Source: Spodoptera frugiperda
Taxonomy: Eukaryota > Arthropoda > Insecta > Lepidoptera > Noctuidae
Length of the DNA stretch: 64,000 nt
Assembly (NCBI RefSeq): GCF_023101765.2
Contig: NC_064239.1
Span: 13,846,315-13,910,314 of the forward strand
Direction: 5' to 3'
Below are positions 26,733 through 38,410 of the stretch, piece after piece; within the stretch, counting starts at the first letter, position 1, and each line of letters starts with the position of its first letter. The translations under genes were made by a program, and so were the position numbers. The notes under the pieces are model-generated. The model made no database searches and was not told where the DNA came from. It was given only the letters and a program-made list of their open reading frames with translations.

Positions 26733-26747
26733 ATGGACCTCAGTCAG
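26733..26747 (+). CDS. Candidate coding first exon, MDLSQ
   Basis: ATG GAC CTC AGT CAG is followed immediately by GTAGGA, so the exon would end CAG|GTAGGA, a good splice donor, in phase 0 after exactly five codons. The ATG context (cagcATGG) is acceptable. The preceding 250 bp look like a promoter and leader. No downstream exon is recognisable in the remaining 37 kb, so the gene, if real, would have a very long first intron running right. The five residues are too few to identify it. It cannot share an in-frame acceptor with the candidate at 22704, which is in phase 2. Confidence 0.35.
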
Positions 26748-27539
26748 GTAGGACGCGGTTTGGGCAAGCGGTGGTGGACACTCTCAGCAGGTCACAGGTT
26801 TATAGGCGGAAATATTGAACTACTCCTGTGTACAGAACTGTTTTAATTACAACAATATACTCTACTGCCGGTTACTTAGAGTTATTTATCATGCAACAAG
26901 AAAATTAATATTTCCATTATCTACAGTGTACACTCACAGGTTGCGAATCAAAACGTGATACAGTAGCGAGCTGTAACACTAGACAAATACAGAGCCGAGC
27001 TGGCTTTAATGATCACGATAACAAAATGTATGAAACGTAATATTTATATTAATTAATTATTGAATAAACAATGCTCCCTTAGCTAGTACACCTAGAAGTG
27101 AGCATGAATTAGTGCACTCCTATGTGTTACGCATTAGAGCTCACATTCGCACAGCTCGCGTCGTCCAAACATGTTCGGTGTGGTTCGTTTGCGAGACAGT
27201 TATGCAGACGATTTCTTTTATCGCCAATTTAAGATGGTAATTGGTGAATGAAACCGTTTACACAACGATCATGAATATTGAGTGCGTTGGATTGAAACAC
27301 TGCTCAAAATGCCGCGTTACTCGCATCACCGACTACTTGCTAAAGAAGTCAGGCATAATAACACGACGTGCGATTGTTCGTATTCCCTTGGATATTGCGA
27401 ACTAATTACATTTATATTGTCCTGGTCCCTGGTAAACAATTTACTGTTTACATTTATGTAGATGACATATGCATTTGGCATTTGGCATTTCTTGCAAGCG
27501 ATATCATATTTCATATAATCACATCATCAACAAAGAACA
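26748..27539. other. Non-coding; possible start of a long intron
   Basis: AT-rich unique sequence without ORFs of note or recognisable repeats. If the MDLSQ exon is real this is intron. Confidence 0.4.
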
Positions 27540-27780
27540 TATAAGTGGCCACTGCCACTGCTGACCAAAGGCCTCTTCTCGCACGGAGAAGGTTTGAGCA
27601 CTAATTACCAAGTTTGCTCAATGAGGGTTGACGATTTCAAACTTATAAATAGAAATTATGAGCCCAGGTTTCCTCACGATGTTTTCCTTCACCGTTTGTC
27701 AGTGGTGTCTACATAATCTTAGAAAGTGTGAGTTAACTCGGAAAATGTCACTTTGGTACTTTACCGTTGGTGTTTGAATC
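27540..27780 (+). mobile_element. Lepidopteran interspersed repeat ('gaccaaaggcctcttctcgc' family)
   Basis: 27565-27640 reads ctgaccaaaggcctcttctc, then gcacggagaaggtttgagca, then the 'tttgctcaatgagggttg' block. It continues through 'gtttcctcacgatgttttcc' at 27668-27687 to about 27780. I recognise this whole order as one of the most common dispersed repeats of Lepidoptera. It has no coding capacity, and its class is not certain to me (probably the 3' part of a LINE or a derived SINE). Confidence 0.75.
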
Positions 27781-29388
27781 CTACCACATTATTATCTTCG
27801 TCTCACGGACAATCCACCAACTTGTGTTGCCCAGGCGGGGGCAGCCAGTGAGTATGACTTCCACAGAGCATTCCTTGTAGCATCTGGAGCAGACCTTGAG
27901 TCAGAGAGACCACAGGTGGTGCTCTTAGCGATAGAGAAGAACCAAATTCTCTTATATAAAACTGAACATGAAAATCCAGACTGTAGTGTTCAATTGAAGT
28001 CATTGAAGCTGTTGTGTGCGTGTGTCGTTGATTTAATGATTTCATTTAAAGGAAAATCGTTAGCGAAAACTTGTGTAACAATATTGTTTATATGTATTGT
28101 GAATAGTCGCTGCAGACTGACAAGTGCTCGGTAATTACAGGAACGATGAGTGGGCCGCGTTACCAGAACCGATTTATGTAAATATCAATGTTCGGATTCA
28201 AGTGATAACGCACACATTGTGACTGGAGTGAGCAATCGACTCACACTATACACTATACAGTCTCTAGATGATGGAATTACAAACTATTATACTTCTTAAT
28301 CTACATACACACACACACACACACACATAGATGCATAATAATATTTTTCCAGCCGCTACATGATGTATGTATAACTCAATCATGTGTTGTGCTCGCGACG
28401 TAAGATTTAGTTCACGGTGTTTGTATGGGTTGCTATAGGTATAGAAGTAGAGGTCTACATTTGTATTTAGGGGTTAAAGACTCGTCCTGCCCTGCAGTGG
28501 CTTATAGCTTCGTAACTGCAAAATATGAAATTTTTCAGGCGGCACACAAATCTACAAAATTTTACAGTTTACATTTTCATGTCTATGTTGGTACTGAAAA
28601 CTAAATTAGACTTAGACTTATAGGAAATACAATTTAACAAGGCTCAGTTTTGTGTACCTCAGAAAAGATTCAGTTTAAGCCAACTCTTCGTTAGTTTGTT
28701 CCGCACACAAAATTAAGGAGAGTTAAGAACCTACATATAAGATAGTTATGAAGACTATGTCAGCATCTAAACGTGGACACTAAGTATCTGGTCATTCACG
28801 AATACTATTGTACAGGAAGCAGATTAGAACAGATAAGCACCAGACAGTTTCCCCATCGGACTGAGGCACTCAATAGGCACAGGATGAGGCTCGGAGTGAT
28901 GAGGATCTGCTGTAGGAACATATTGTTTTCTTCGATTATGTAAAGTTACAGCGATTACCCAGCGCATGTACATTATCTATTCAAATATTTATGGTATTAT
29001 TATAATGCGCGAGTGATTCAGTGAATGTTCCACGTATCGGCGGGCGGCGGGCAGGTACCGCACCTAGTTATTATTTAGCGGCGCGCGGCTCGGCTGGCGC
29101 CGCGCTCACGTGACCCACTTCCGATAAATCCATCGAATGAATAAATTAGCCGCGAGACTACGGTCCGATGCGATACGTTATCTAATAGAAAGCATTGCCC
29201 GCGTATCGTACCGCTCATTTACCGCGCTATGTATTTACAATTACTTCAATAACAACAACGCCAGATCTCAATCACGCTCGTTATTATTTCGTCATGTATA
29301 TCCTCGTTGCGTAATTTATTGATAACCAAGGAGGCGATAGTCGATTTTCTCTTTATTGAAAAAAAAGGCATATAATATGTAGATCTTA
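27781..29388. other. Non-coding
   Basis: Unique DNA without a recognised gene. A CA microsatellite lies at 28307-28327. The 27790-27925 segment has donor-like (gccaGTGAGT at 27847) and acceptor-like words but no convincing exon. A GC-rich patch is at 29035-29105, next to mixed sequence at 29130-29330. Confidence 0.4.
28307..28327 (+). repeat. (CA)n microsatellite
   Basis: About ten uninterrupted CA units. Confidence 0.95.
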
Positions 29389-29537
29389 TCCGGAGCTGCG
29401 GGCTAACTAGCAGGTTACCGGGTCTCCTGCTCGAAAAGCAGGAGTAGGTAATTTTGTGGTTTTTAGTCAGTAAGAGTTTGATACTCCCTCTCGCCTCGGA
29501 GCTTTCAAGGCGGAAGAAGTCATTGGATGATTTCCTC
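29389..29537 (+). mobile_element. LINE/SINE 3' tail, lepidopteran
   Basis: Order of blocks: tccggagctgcgggctaact, then caggttaccgggtctcc, tcgaaaagcaggagtaggta, then 'ttttagtcagtaagagtt', 'actccctctcgcctcgg' and 'gaagtcattggatgattt'. I recognise this as a repeated lepidopteran retroelement tail. Its first 45 bp align with the last part of the R1-type fragment at 33495-33540 on the reverse strand, so the two share a 3' end. Confidence 0.7.
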
Positions 29538-30589
29538 CGATCAAAGATAGGCATACATATATGTAGATACCTGTATTGAATTTTAAAGTAATGAATAAAC
29601 AATGCATGACGGCGGTAAACAATAATAACAAACATTGTTTTGTCTTTCGAGTAGTTCCTGATCCCGTAGGATTATACCTAAATGCAGCCATGCAGGAATG
29701 CGAGACGTACCCTAAACAAAGGTGATAGAATTTTTCAAATCCCTGGTTTCGGAGTTTATTCAGTGCGAAATCGTTCTTCGTACTAATGTTACTTTAAATA
29801 TCTCTGAAATCTGAATGTAGTCAGTTATAATGGTAATTTTTCAGATTTTCAGGAGATGACATATTTCTGTTTATAACAGTTTTTCCTGAAAAATGAAAGT
29901 TTTTCTGTTAAAGTGATGTACAATAATCAGTCTCGAGAAGTTTCTATTGTCAAACATTCTGAGAATTTCGAGAGTTGACATTTAAAGCACGTAGATATAT
30001 GTACCATTGAACATACTTACATACCTACATATCCTTAGAAGATGATGAAAGTAGTTTATTCCAATTTCATTCAGATTAAGACTCCTGTAGATAAATAGCT
30101 TTACATGGGAAGCATCAACAAGAGTCCTTTACGAATTGTTTTAGTAGAGATCGAATAATTAAAGTAGGTAGTGTCCTGAAGCAGCAGCAGAAGGCAGGCA
30201 GTGCTCGGCCGGGACAGGCTGAGACAGGCTGAGGCAGGCCATGGCGGGACAGGGCGCACAGGTGCGGTGCTGACCCACATATTTTTTATGTCGAAGCAGC
30301 ACCTGACGTTATCGACATGTTTATTCAATGATAACTCTGTAATATCCACGTGAATATTGATTTCGATACAGTTTCGCGACTTTAATGCGAATTCTTTGCC
30401 AAGTCGATGTTTGTTTAGTGATACGTGGCACTTGGCAACTTGCGAAATATGGGTCAACAGTTGTTGTGAACAATTATAATTTATTAGGTGTGTGGAGCAA
30501 AGCAAGTGACTCACCGTCATTTTTATATGCCTGATGATAACCAACCCGGGGCCCGTATACTACGTTATGTTCAAGATACTTTTTTTATT
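29538..30589. other. Non-coding
   Basis: Unique AT-rich DNA. The reverse-strand ORF at 30101-30544 (147 codons) has no recognisable domain; its C-terminal part overlaps a cagcagcag/aggcaggc-rich low-complexity stretch (30180-30245). An 8-bp inverted pair (tgccaagt/acttggca) lies at 30397-30437. Confidence 0.4.
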
Positions 30590-30690
30590 TGATGATCACA
30601 CTTAGAGTTTGGTCCGTATGGGAATCGAACTCGCGAGATGCTACGCAGTAGACCTACGGTTGCCCAGCCACTGCGTCAACCGAACCATGT
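30590..30690 (-). mobile_element. Degenerate tRNA-derived SINE
   Basis: Reverse-strand copy with B box derived from gggaatcgaactcgc (30620-30634) and a head equivalent to 'cagtagacctacggttgccc' (30647-30666), matching the 3.1 kb copy in the same order. The body portion is lost or too diverged to see. Confidence 0.65.
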
Positions 30691-32798
30691 TGTCGTCAGT
30701 TTTGTTCAGGACTATTATCTCAGGAAATCATTTAGTCCATATTGTAAATAAGAAAGTTAAGCATGGAGTCAGGTCCTTTAAGCAGGCGATTAAATCGCTT
30801 TCAGCTGTAAAACCTAATTGAATTAACTAGCAGTCGGCAATGTAGCGCGGCGCGTGTAAATATGTCCCGGATGTGTCCTAACGAGCCCCTAATGAAGGCG
30901 TGTATAATTGTCCACCTGTACAGAGAATACGAATTGTTGGCCAACAAGGAGTTCTCACGATTTACACATATTTGTCGCCAGTTAGCCGATCGCGGGAATA
31001 GCGCGGCATTAGTGGTCGCCGCTGTAATGAGTTCATTTTGTTAACGACTAGAGTATTGTTAGTGTCCTGGTTCTACGGCGGCAGTACCTGGCTCACTCCA
31101 TTCCATGCGATAGCGTCGACAACTAAACAAACACGCGGCTATTACCAACCAATACATTAGATACGAGGCGTGCCTCGCTTCATTTCCTTACAAGTGCGAG
31201 TCGAGTGACGCGGCGAGCTGACCGATAGCTTGCCAGTGTAGCAGCGCAGGCGCCGAGTGCCGATGCTATCAAGTAATTAAGCTAATTCATGTCCGAGCCG
31301 CGACACTATCGGCCGCCTGATCTATTGCAATATGTGCTCATCAGATAGCCGGCGTTGTGATACTCTACAGGAAACTAACTTCCTTCATTGATAAATTTAA
31401 ATTGTTTGCGTTTGGAAACGATTTGTTAATTAGTCTGGACATGTCGACAATGTGGAACCATTTATCATTCAAGGAAATACATTTGTCTTGTAAATACACT
31501 ATCGTAGTTCTAATCTTGTGTCAGCACGTGCTCGCTTATGTATGTAGATTACATTAACGTGTCACTCTGAATATGTTTGTTAGAACCCTTCCTGCAGGAA
31601 ATGATTGATGGTCTCGATATGTCGGAGCAGCTAGTCACAGCTCCAGTAAGTTGGTCGTTAGGTTTAAATGGCAGGTGATTAGGAGCGGTGCCAGCAGCCA
31701 TGCATCATGCGCGCGGGGCTGCCAGCTATCGCGCTGGTGGTGGCCCCGGAGACAGTAATGTGTGTGCTGCCACTCGCCGCTATCACGCGCTGACACATGG
31801 CTGCTCTAACTGCGCCACTACCACGTACCATACTCGGACCCTTTCAGTTAGTACCCCGATACCATTTGTAGTGCTCGCTGTTCTATATAACAATAATAAC
31901 ACAGACGAGTTTGTACTCGGTTTGTGCCGAAGATTCTCTATCGTAGCTTAAGATTTCATATGAAGCGGGTAATGTAAATATGTAACCTGTGCCCATCCAT
32001 CACCTGCTGGGCCGCCGGTGGCGGCGCTGGCGCTGGAGATAATGAGCGGCGGCGGCGATCGCTCACACCACGTCAACGCCAGCGCCGGCAGGCCGCGCCG
32101 GCTTGTTGGGATCATGAGCGGTACAAAGCGTTCGTGTGGCTTATCTGCACAATTATCGCGGCACGTGTCAGATCGGATCGCGAGGGGGCGCCACATTAGC
32201 ATACCGCGGCCCACAGGTGATGCCTACAAATTGGCCGGCCCTGCCGACAGGTACTCGCAATTAGCGAAATTATGCGATGATTGATAGCGCGGTATCGGAA
32301 CATCGCGAACATTGGCCAGTGGGGTCGGTGGGGGGAGGGGGGTGCCCTCACGTGCACCTCCTGTGTTAGCACTTCATTTCGATTGTTTCAACAACACAGC
32401 GAACAAGCTGGACTCTACCCCACACTTACTATTGTTTAACATGTTTAATTAAGTATTGTTGCCACATTATTAAGTTCTGGATCGACAATTTGCATCAGTT
32501 AGTTACGTGTGCAGGTTCTTTTCTTATACATTACATTCATATAAAGTAGTGTAGCATATTCATTAGAGTTACATACAGAGTTTGTAACCTAACCAGGGAA
32601 ACGTTAGACAAATTATTTTGAAGTTTATGTAATAGATAAAGTACAGCTGAAAACAGATCACGAGAAACTCTAGAATCAGTAACAATCGAACTATCGATGA
32701 GTAACACTAGTTACTCTTTGATTTCTGGTACAGTTTTAACTTAAGGCGAACTTACACATCTTCTTAAGACAAAGCGCCATTTTTCCATATCAACGTAG
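30691..32798. other. Non-coding
   Basis: Unique, mixed composition. GC-rich patches lie at 31680-31800 and 31990-32330, the latter with overlapping short ORFs on both strands (31948-32284). From 32480 to 32798 the DNA is AT-rich. No gene is recognised. Confidence 0.4.
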
Positions 32799-32799
32799 G

Positions 32800-32928
32800 T
32801 TAGGGTGTCCCAAAAAAATAAAAGTCGTTATTTTTGAACGCATACCCTCTAATTATTTTCGAATAGTGTTAACATACACGTAAATAAAATTTCATTTACC
32901 TAGAAGCACAGCAACCCGTGCCGACTTG
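32800..32928 (+). repeat. Left terminal inverted repeat
   Basis: Pairs with 34408-34535. Three conserved blocks are visible: outer 13 bp, middle CGCATACCCTCTA, inner AACCCGTGCCGACTTG. Confidence 0.8.
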
Positions 32929-33039
32929 CCTTGATACATGTCAGTACTTGCATATTTTGACGCGTCGGAGTTATCGTATCGCAGTGCTTGTTATTACTTG
33001 TTTATTTATTAGTGATCATATTGTTTACGTTTAGTTAAG

Positions 33040-33494
33040 ATGTCAGGGGTATTGCCCAGTTTTAAAAAGTACATATTCTTCATAGTTTATGTAAAACATC
33101 AAATTACCGGTTCGAAATTATTGCCCTCCAATGGCCAAGAATTGGCAGTTTTGTTTTACAACATTCGCGAAGACAATATAATCAATGAAAGTGCAATCCT
33201 AATTATTCGTGAGTGCATTATTTATTGGGAAAATGCCCGTATTTCAACTAAAGCATTACCGAACTGTGTTAAGAAGCTAATAACCTTATACCAAGTTTGG
33301 AGAGATCTACAAAAAAATGCGAACAAAACGCTAGACTTATTTAAACGGCGTCGTCAAGTTTATTTCTAATTTGGACAATTTATTCGGCATTGCATATCAG
33401 ATTCGATGCTCAATAAAGATAGATGAAGATAGGATCTTCTTGCAGCGACAGAAAGAGTCTGGCAAGCCTGGTCAATTAGCTGAAGTGGACAAAA
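33040..33494 (+). pseudogene. Broken transposon protein, first part
   Basis: An ATG at 33040 opens 109 codons ending at a stop at 33367-33369. The pattern 'WENARISTKALPNCVKKL' followed by 'LYQVWRDLQKN' resembles a domain that recurs in transposon-associated proteins of insect genomes. The protein clearly continues in the +1 frame from about 33350, where NLDNLFGIAYQ and then 'FLQRQKESGKPGQLAEVDK' follow, so a frameshift broke it. It is cut off by the LINE insertion near 33495. It is probably an accessory or DNA-binding part of the transposon product; no catalytic residues are visible. Confidence 0.55.
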
Positions 33495-33955
33495 ACCGGA
33501 ACCTCGGTAAACTCGCTAGGTAGGCCGCAGCTCCGGATCAGGTATCAGCCCTACTGGGCCCATCTATGGTGGTTTAATGACTCTTTGTACCGCACGGGTC
33601 TGGTTCTGGTCGGCTTTTGCTCGCCGTCCGCAGAACCGCACTTATGGTGGCCAGAGATCGTCACGCGATCCCTGACGCCCGGAGTGCCTCTCGCGACGGC
33701 TGGGTCTTGAGGAGGTTCGTTTTCTTACGCGTTCCGCTTCTTCCTTAGTTAGCATGACTGCTTCGCAGAAAGAGAAGATCGCATTCCAGTCTCCCTCGCT
33801 CCACACCATGGATTGAACCAATGTCGGACGCGAGAGGTCGCCGTCGCTGAGCACATCCCTGAGGACACGGCGGTGTTCAGTCCATACAGGGCATATCGCC
33901 ACCTGAACACCAATATGTTCCAACGTGTCCTTCAGACAGTCACTATTGAGGCACT
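33495..33955 (-). mobile_element. 5'-truncated R1-clade LINE, nested in the DNA transposon
   Basis: The reverse strand reads the last ~105 codons of a retrotransposon ORF2, a stop, and about 145 bp of 3' UTR ending near 33495. The break points fall where the DNA transposon's own reading is interrupted (after ...EVDK near 33494 and before about 33956). 5' truncation is normal for LINE insertion by target-primed reverse transcription. The 3' UTR end (tccggagctgcgg...) resembles the repeat tail at 29389. Confidence 0.6.
33642..33955 (-). pseudogene. C-terminal remnant of R1-clade ORF2 (after the reverse transcriptase)
   Basis: The readable C-terminus shows a Cys/His knuckle (C-x4-C-x6-H-x7-C), then CPVWTEHRRVL, 'LSRPTLVQSMV', then 'WNAIFSFCEAVMLTKEEAER' and an Arg/Ser-rich tail ending DLWPP-stop. 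This order (knuckle, CPxWxxxR, DLSxPxxVxxM, FCExVMxxKExAER) is typical of the C-terminus of R1-clade elements such as R1, TRAS and SART. The spacing after the His is longer than usual, which suggests decay. The reverse transcriptase and endonuclease are absent. Confidence 0.6.
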
Positions 33956-34185
33956 TGGACTCAACATTGACGATTATTCCATATGTAACTCCTCCAAAAG
34001 CAAGGCCTTGTTCGATGATTTTAAAATTGATGACAGTTTCCTTCACTAGGTCCTATTCATGGTCAAAGAATGCTATTTTTCTACAAGTAAAGGCACAAAT
34101 GTTAATACTGAAAGCCGTTAATGATACAAACAATGAGGAAGCAGTGAAATTAATGCAATATTTCAACGAAAAAAATCACACTTGA
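33956..34185 (+). pseudogene. Broken transposon protein, later part
   Basis: Two overlapping forward reading frames (to 34049, and 34049-34185) look like pieces of one decayed coding sequence: 'NSSKSKALFDDFKIDDSF' then 'AQMLILKAVNDTNNEEAVKL'. They are separated by a frameshift or stop near 34049. No domain is recognised. They are assumed to belong to the host DNA transposon because they lie between the LINE and the right inverted repeat. Confidence 0.35.
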
Positions 34186-34407
34186 AGAGGAACAAAAATA
34201 GTTGTTACTACATTGCGCACAGGAACACAGACTGAAATATCCTGACTGTAGAAGAATGCCATTAAAGAGGAAATTTTATATATAATATTATTTTAATAAT
34301 AAATAAATATTTAAAATAATAAAAAATATTAATTTATAACATTAAAGCTAACTTAAAGTGATTTTCCTTACAATCTCCATACAAAATTTTTCTTGAAACT
34401 TTGACAT

Positions 34408-34535
34408 CAAGTCGGCACGGGTTCCCGTTATCCGATACCAATGATATTGTTATGGTCAAATAGAAAAAATATAGAGGGTATGCGTACTTAAAATCGAAAA
34501 TTTTTTTTTCGCCCTTGTTGGCTGGGACACCCTAA
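34408..34535 (-). repeat. Right terminal inverted repeat
   Basis: Inverse of 32800-32928 at the outer 13 bp, the middle block and the inner 16 bp. An A/T-only stretch (34270-34340) precedes it. Confidence 0.8.
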
Positions 34536-35233
34536 CGTACGTACTGATTGTTACCATCATGGGTATTTACTCTGGATGCTTTCCTAAGCAATTCATCATG
34601 ACCAGATCCAGCTGTGGTTTCTCAACACCTATTGCCACTCCTTACCGATTGACAAAACTGCTTGTGCTATATTCAGAGGGCCAAATTGTGTTCTATTTAA
34701 AAGATAATTTTCGTATTTCTAAACGTAAGTGTGTTCTGCTATCAAACTTGGGTTTAAGGCATTGAGAGCGACATTACTACAAATTGTGTCTAGTAAGACA
34801 AAAATAATTCTGACAAAGCGGTAACCCAACGTGATTTCTTCAGCTAAATCAGAAAACGCACTCACTGCATTAATATAATATACCAGTCCGCTGTAGTGTT
34901 ACCTAATTAAACTTGATTTATTTGTTTAGTCTCTAAATAGTCTCAGTTAACTCTATAATATACAAGTTTAGCCAGAATAATAAATGTTTTTCAATTTCGA
35001 TGACCGACAATAATATGTGAGTCATGTTTGGACTTCGATATAATTTGGTTTGAAAACATTTGAATCTCACTATATTTTACACTGTCATAACATGGGGGAC
35101 CGAACCGGGAGCTAAGTGACCAACACAATGACATCTCTATAAAATACGTTTTGTGCCAAACCCCTCTCATTCACAAAACTACATTCAGTTTTCAACATTA
35201 TTTGAAATATTTCCTTACTTTATGGTATCGCAT

Positions 35234-35268
35234 GCATTAGTTTCGGTTACGCAAACCGAAACTAATGC
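35234..35268. repeat. Perfect 15-bp hairpin
   Basis: gcattagtttcggtt (35234-35248) pairs exactly with 35254-35268 across a 5-nt loop (acgca). TTAGTTTCG also opens a weaker inverted repeat at 55372-55402, so the two may be traces of one foldback element family. Confidence 0.75.
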
Positions 35269-38200
35269 TAGCTTTGTATGAAATAAAAATATTTATTGTT
35301 ATTTTCTTAATTTATTGCTTTGAAACTAATCAAATGATAGACCTACACGATAAACATCTCAAACAGTACCATCATTACACATAGAGAATAGGACAACATC
35401 TAAAGTTTTTCCTCGATTCAGCCATAAATATATTGCAGAAGTATAGCATCGATTGCTTTGTTCTAATGGGTCCGTACAGATGACCAAAATAATGTAGATA
35501 ATTAGGTCAGTTAGCTTAAAACTTATGGTGCGATCTTATTGCCTTACATCGAGCAGGATACCAGTATCAGTGCTATCATTGACAGAGTTGTAGATCGAAA
35601 CCTATGTAGTACTGTACTAGTAGGTTTATATGATTTCTAAATACTTGAGGACATCATAAACTGTGACAGACTGAATTTTTATGTATCGTCGCATTTATAG
35701 ACAACTGGTAAAGTGATGTGATAGTCGTATCCTATCAACATGTTGTGCTATGTCTAACCAAGTAAGTATGTAATATGTAGGTAACCTGCCCGTACATTAT
35801 GTAAGCTTCGGCCACCAATTAAGAGATACGACGTCGTTGTATAAATATTCATCATTCCTGTAGAGGTTTCTACTCAATTAATTTAAACTGAGGCTAATGA
35901 AGTGCTGTTGGTTATGTATTATATAGCTACGAGTTATATTGGTACCTGAGACACTTTTAAGCAATATTTTAGACGTTAGGTGGTTTCAATAGTTAGGATT
36001 GTATATAAGTACATATTAAGATTGGTAAAGTAATGACAACATGCATGCTTAATGTACTACGAGACGAGTACAATTGAGATTTTGACAGCTTACTTTCGGA
36101 ATTGGGAGAATTGACGATTGGGCTGTATTTATTACAATGTTTTTACAGCAGATTTCTTTATAGTGTATCTTAATGGTATACACACTCGTTTGGGACCATG
36201 ATCTTGCTTTATGAATAGGTATAACTTGATTAACATTCGCTATGCCACGTAAATAAAACAATAATGACTGTAGAGTAAATAAAATATTATGGGTAGTGGT
36301 AGCAGACTGCAGGTACGGAGCGTGTCCCTACTTTACGAATGTGGACCCTCAGCTTCCCGGTAAGTAGGCATCGTTTTACTCAGACTCAAGTATAGGCAGG
36401 TCTAAAACTAGTTGGCTAGATACCGCCTAGGTGGGGGGAGGGAGGCGTGCCTGGGCGTCTGCAGGCGGCGCGCGCGCACTTTGTCATTACGCCATTGGCT
36501 CACGCAGAGTTCCTAGTTCACAATCCTCGCACCTGATTGGTGGCGACGTGTAATAGTTTTAGTAGATGTTTCAGCATCTCGATGTATTCAATGTAAATTG
36601 CAGTCGGATTAATGCAGACTCCATTGTTTGGGGTAATTAGTTTAATAAGGTAATATAAATTAGCGGATGGCTCTGATTGCTATCTGTGTTGCGACATCGT
36701 TCGGATGGTAATGTGGGCCGGTGCCATGTTTAATGTATGACTGCCAAGTGATGAGGCCGCGGGACATACAGCTAGGTATATACACCTTGCACTCTGTGTT
36801 GAGGAACTACATGACATGTGTGCGTCTTGATGACATCAATATAACTACTTCATTACTGGACGAGTAGGTGTCTCTAGTTACAACGTGTGGCTTTATACTT
36901 CGATTGCTTGCTCCACTTGACTGGACCAGGACAGGACATAGTCGGTGTCTACCTGAGTATTTGTTGTCGTCATCGCAAACTGCATGCAGCTGCATGGTGG
37001 GCCTACCTTGCAATCCGAAACTGATCTGACACGTTTCATAATTTGTGAGTATTGAGAGCGACAGTACAATCTGGGCGTTGTAATACGACACTCTACTCAT
37101 TCGACAAAAACATGAATGAACAAATTCATGCTAGGTTGTAATGTTTAAGGAAAATCTGTATTTTTGTATAGTATATGGCAATAGATTCATCCCCTATTAC
37201 GTGGGACTTATAACTCAAATGGTGAAAAGTGGGTGTACTTTGTAGTGGCATTACGTGCCGTAATATGTACTTCTGCCTACCCATTTGGGGATAAAAGGCG
37301 TGACGATATTTTTTTTTAGGTGCATCCAAATAGTTGTAGCCTCTAACGACGTAATGTATGTCAGCAGCTAGCAGTGATACACATATTCTCTGTGTACTAT
37401 TTCTATTTTCTATTATTTTACCAAACGTTACAAAGTCGATCCATCGAAAGCCTACTTAGCTAAAACAGAGATTATATCTAAAAGCTCAATACAGCTGTCG
37501 TGCTCCTGACTCCCAGCCTCGAGATAAGAGACAATCAAATTAGTCACATTAGTCACACAGTGAAACAGTTGGAACTATACTGAGTGTAGCCCGCAGCGAG
37601 CGGCGCCGGGCGCTCGCGTAGTATGGCAGCTGTCGCCTGATTGGTAAACGATGCTCAATTGATACGTACGGCCGCGCTGGACACAGCCGGCGGGCCCACA
37701 TGCCTGCTAATCTCTACATCTGTTTCCATACATTCTCATAAACCACTCACTGACGCTGCCACTGTCGGGAGATACTGCAGCTTGGGCTGGGTGCTGGAGA
37801 TTGGCACAGCATCTGTCCGTCACCAGTCGGGGCATAACTACCAGCAGCACAGTACAAGTTATTACTTACTGTATTCGTTCTTACGATAAGATGTCTAAGG
37901 GTTAGAATAGCTTTTAATATAGTTTACGATAAAGCTTTCAAAACCACTAATAGTTTGTTTGAGGTGTTAAATTACAGAGTGTAAGCTGAGCATTATGTTC
38001 CGTCCCAACAATATAACTGTCGCCGACAATTAATAAATTAATTCGATGTCCTCAACAGCCGGCAGTACGCAGTGCTCGTGAATCGTGTGTAACAAGTGAT
38101 TGGTATCGGCGCCGCTCGTTATTGCCGACACAAATATTACTAATTCGGTACTAAACTACACATTATACCGTTTAAGGTCTTTTAACTAATTTGACGATTC

Positions 38201-38410
38201 GTATCGTTCCCCCTCGTGAGACCCCTTGATTTAACTAACTACCTGGTGACATCCATGAGTACGTTATGGCTTTTTAATGGCGTCAAGTGGCGGCCCCTAT
38301 GGCTCGCTGTCCTGCCGGTACACTGATGTTTACGTTTTCAATTAATTCATTAATGTCCCGCCGCCGGCCGAGGGCTGCGCTATCGGCTCCATCAGCACGG
38401 CCACGTTTTT

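Larger units (their letters stand above)
32800..34535 (+). mobile_element. DNA transposon with ~128-bp terminal inverted repeats, nested LINE inside
   Basis: The ends are TTAGGGTGTCCCA (32800-32812) and TGGGACACCCTAA (34523-34535), perfect inverses. Further in, CGCATACCCTCTA (left) and its inverse (right), and AACCCGTGCCGACTTG (32913-32928) with its inverse (34408-34423), are also conserved, while the sequence between them has diverged. The arms therefore span about 129 and 128 bp. Flanks are cgtagg on the left and cgtacg on the right, a possible 6-bp target-site duplication with one change. The element carries remnants of one or more proteins and is interrupted by an R1-type LINE fragment. 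The superfamily is not identified, and the copy is inactive. Confidence 0.75.

Noticed and set aside
30101..30544. 147-codon ORF on the - strand
   Set aside because: No domain, runs through a cagcag/aggcaggc low-complexity stretch, and shows no promoter or splice context.
31707..31794. Short ORF with a hydrophobic, signal-peptide-like reading
   Set aside because: Only 28 codons, no mature peptide or processing site, inside a GC-rich patch.
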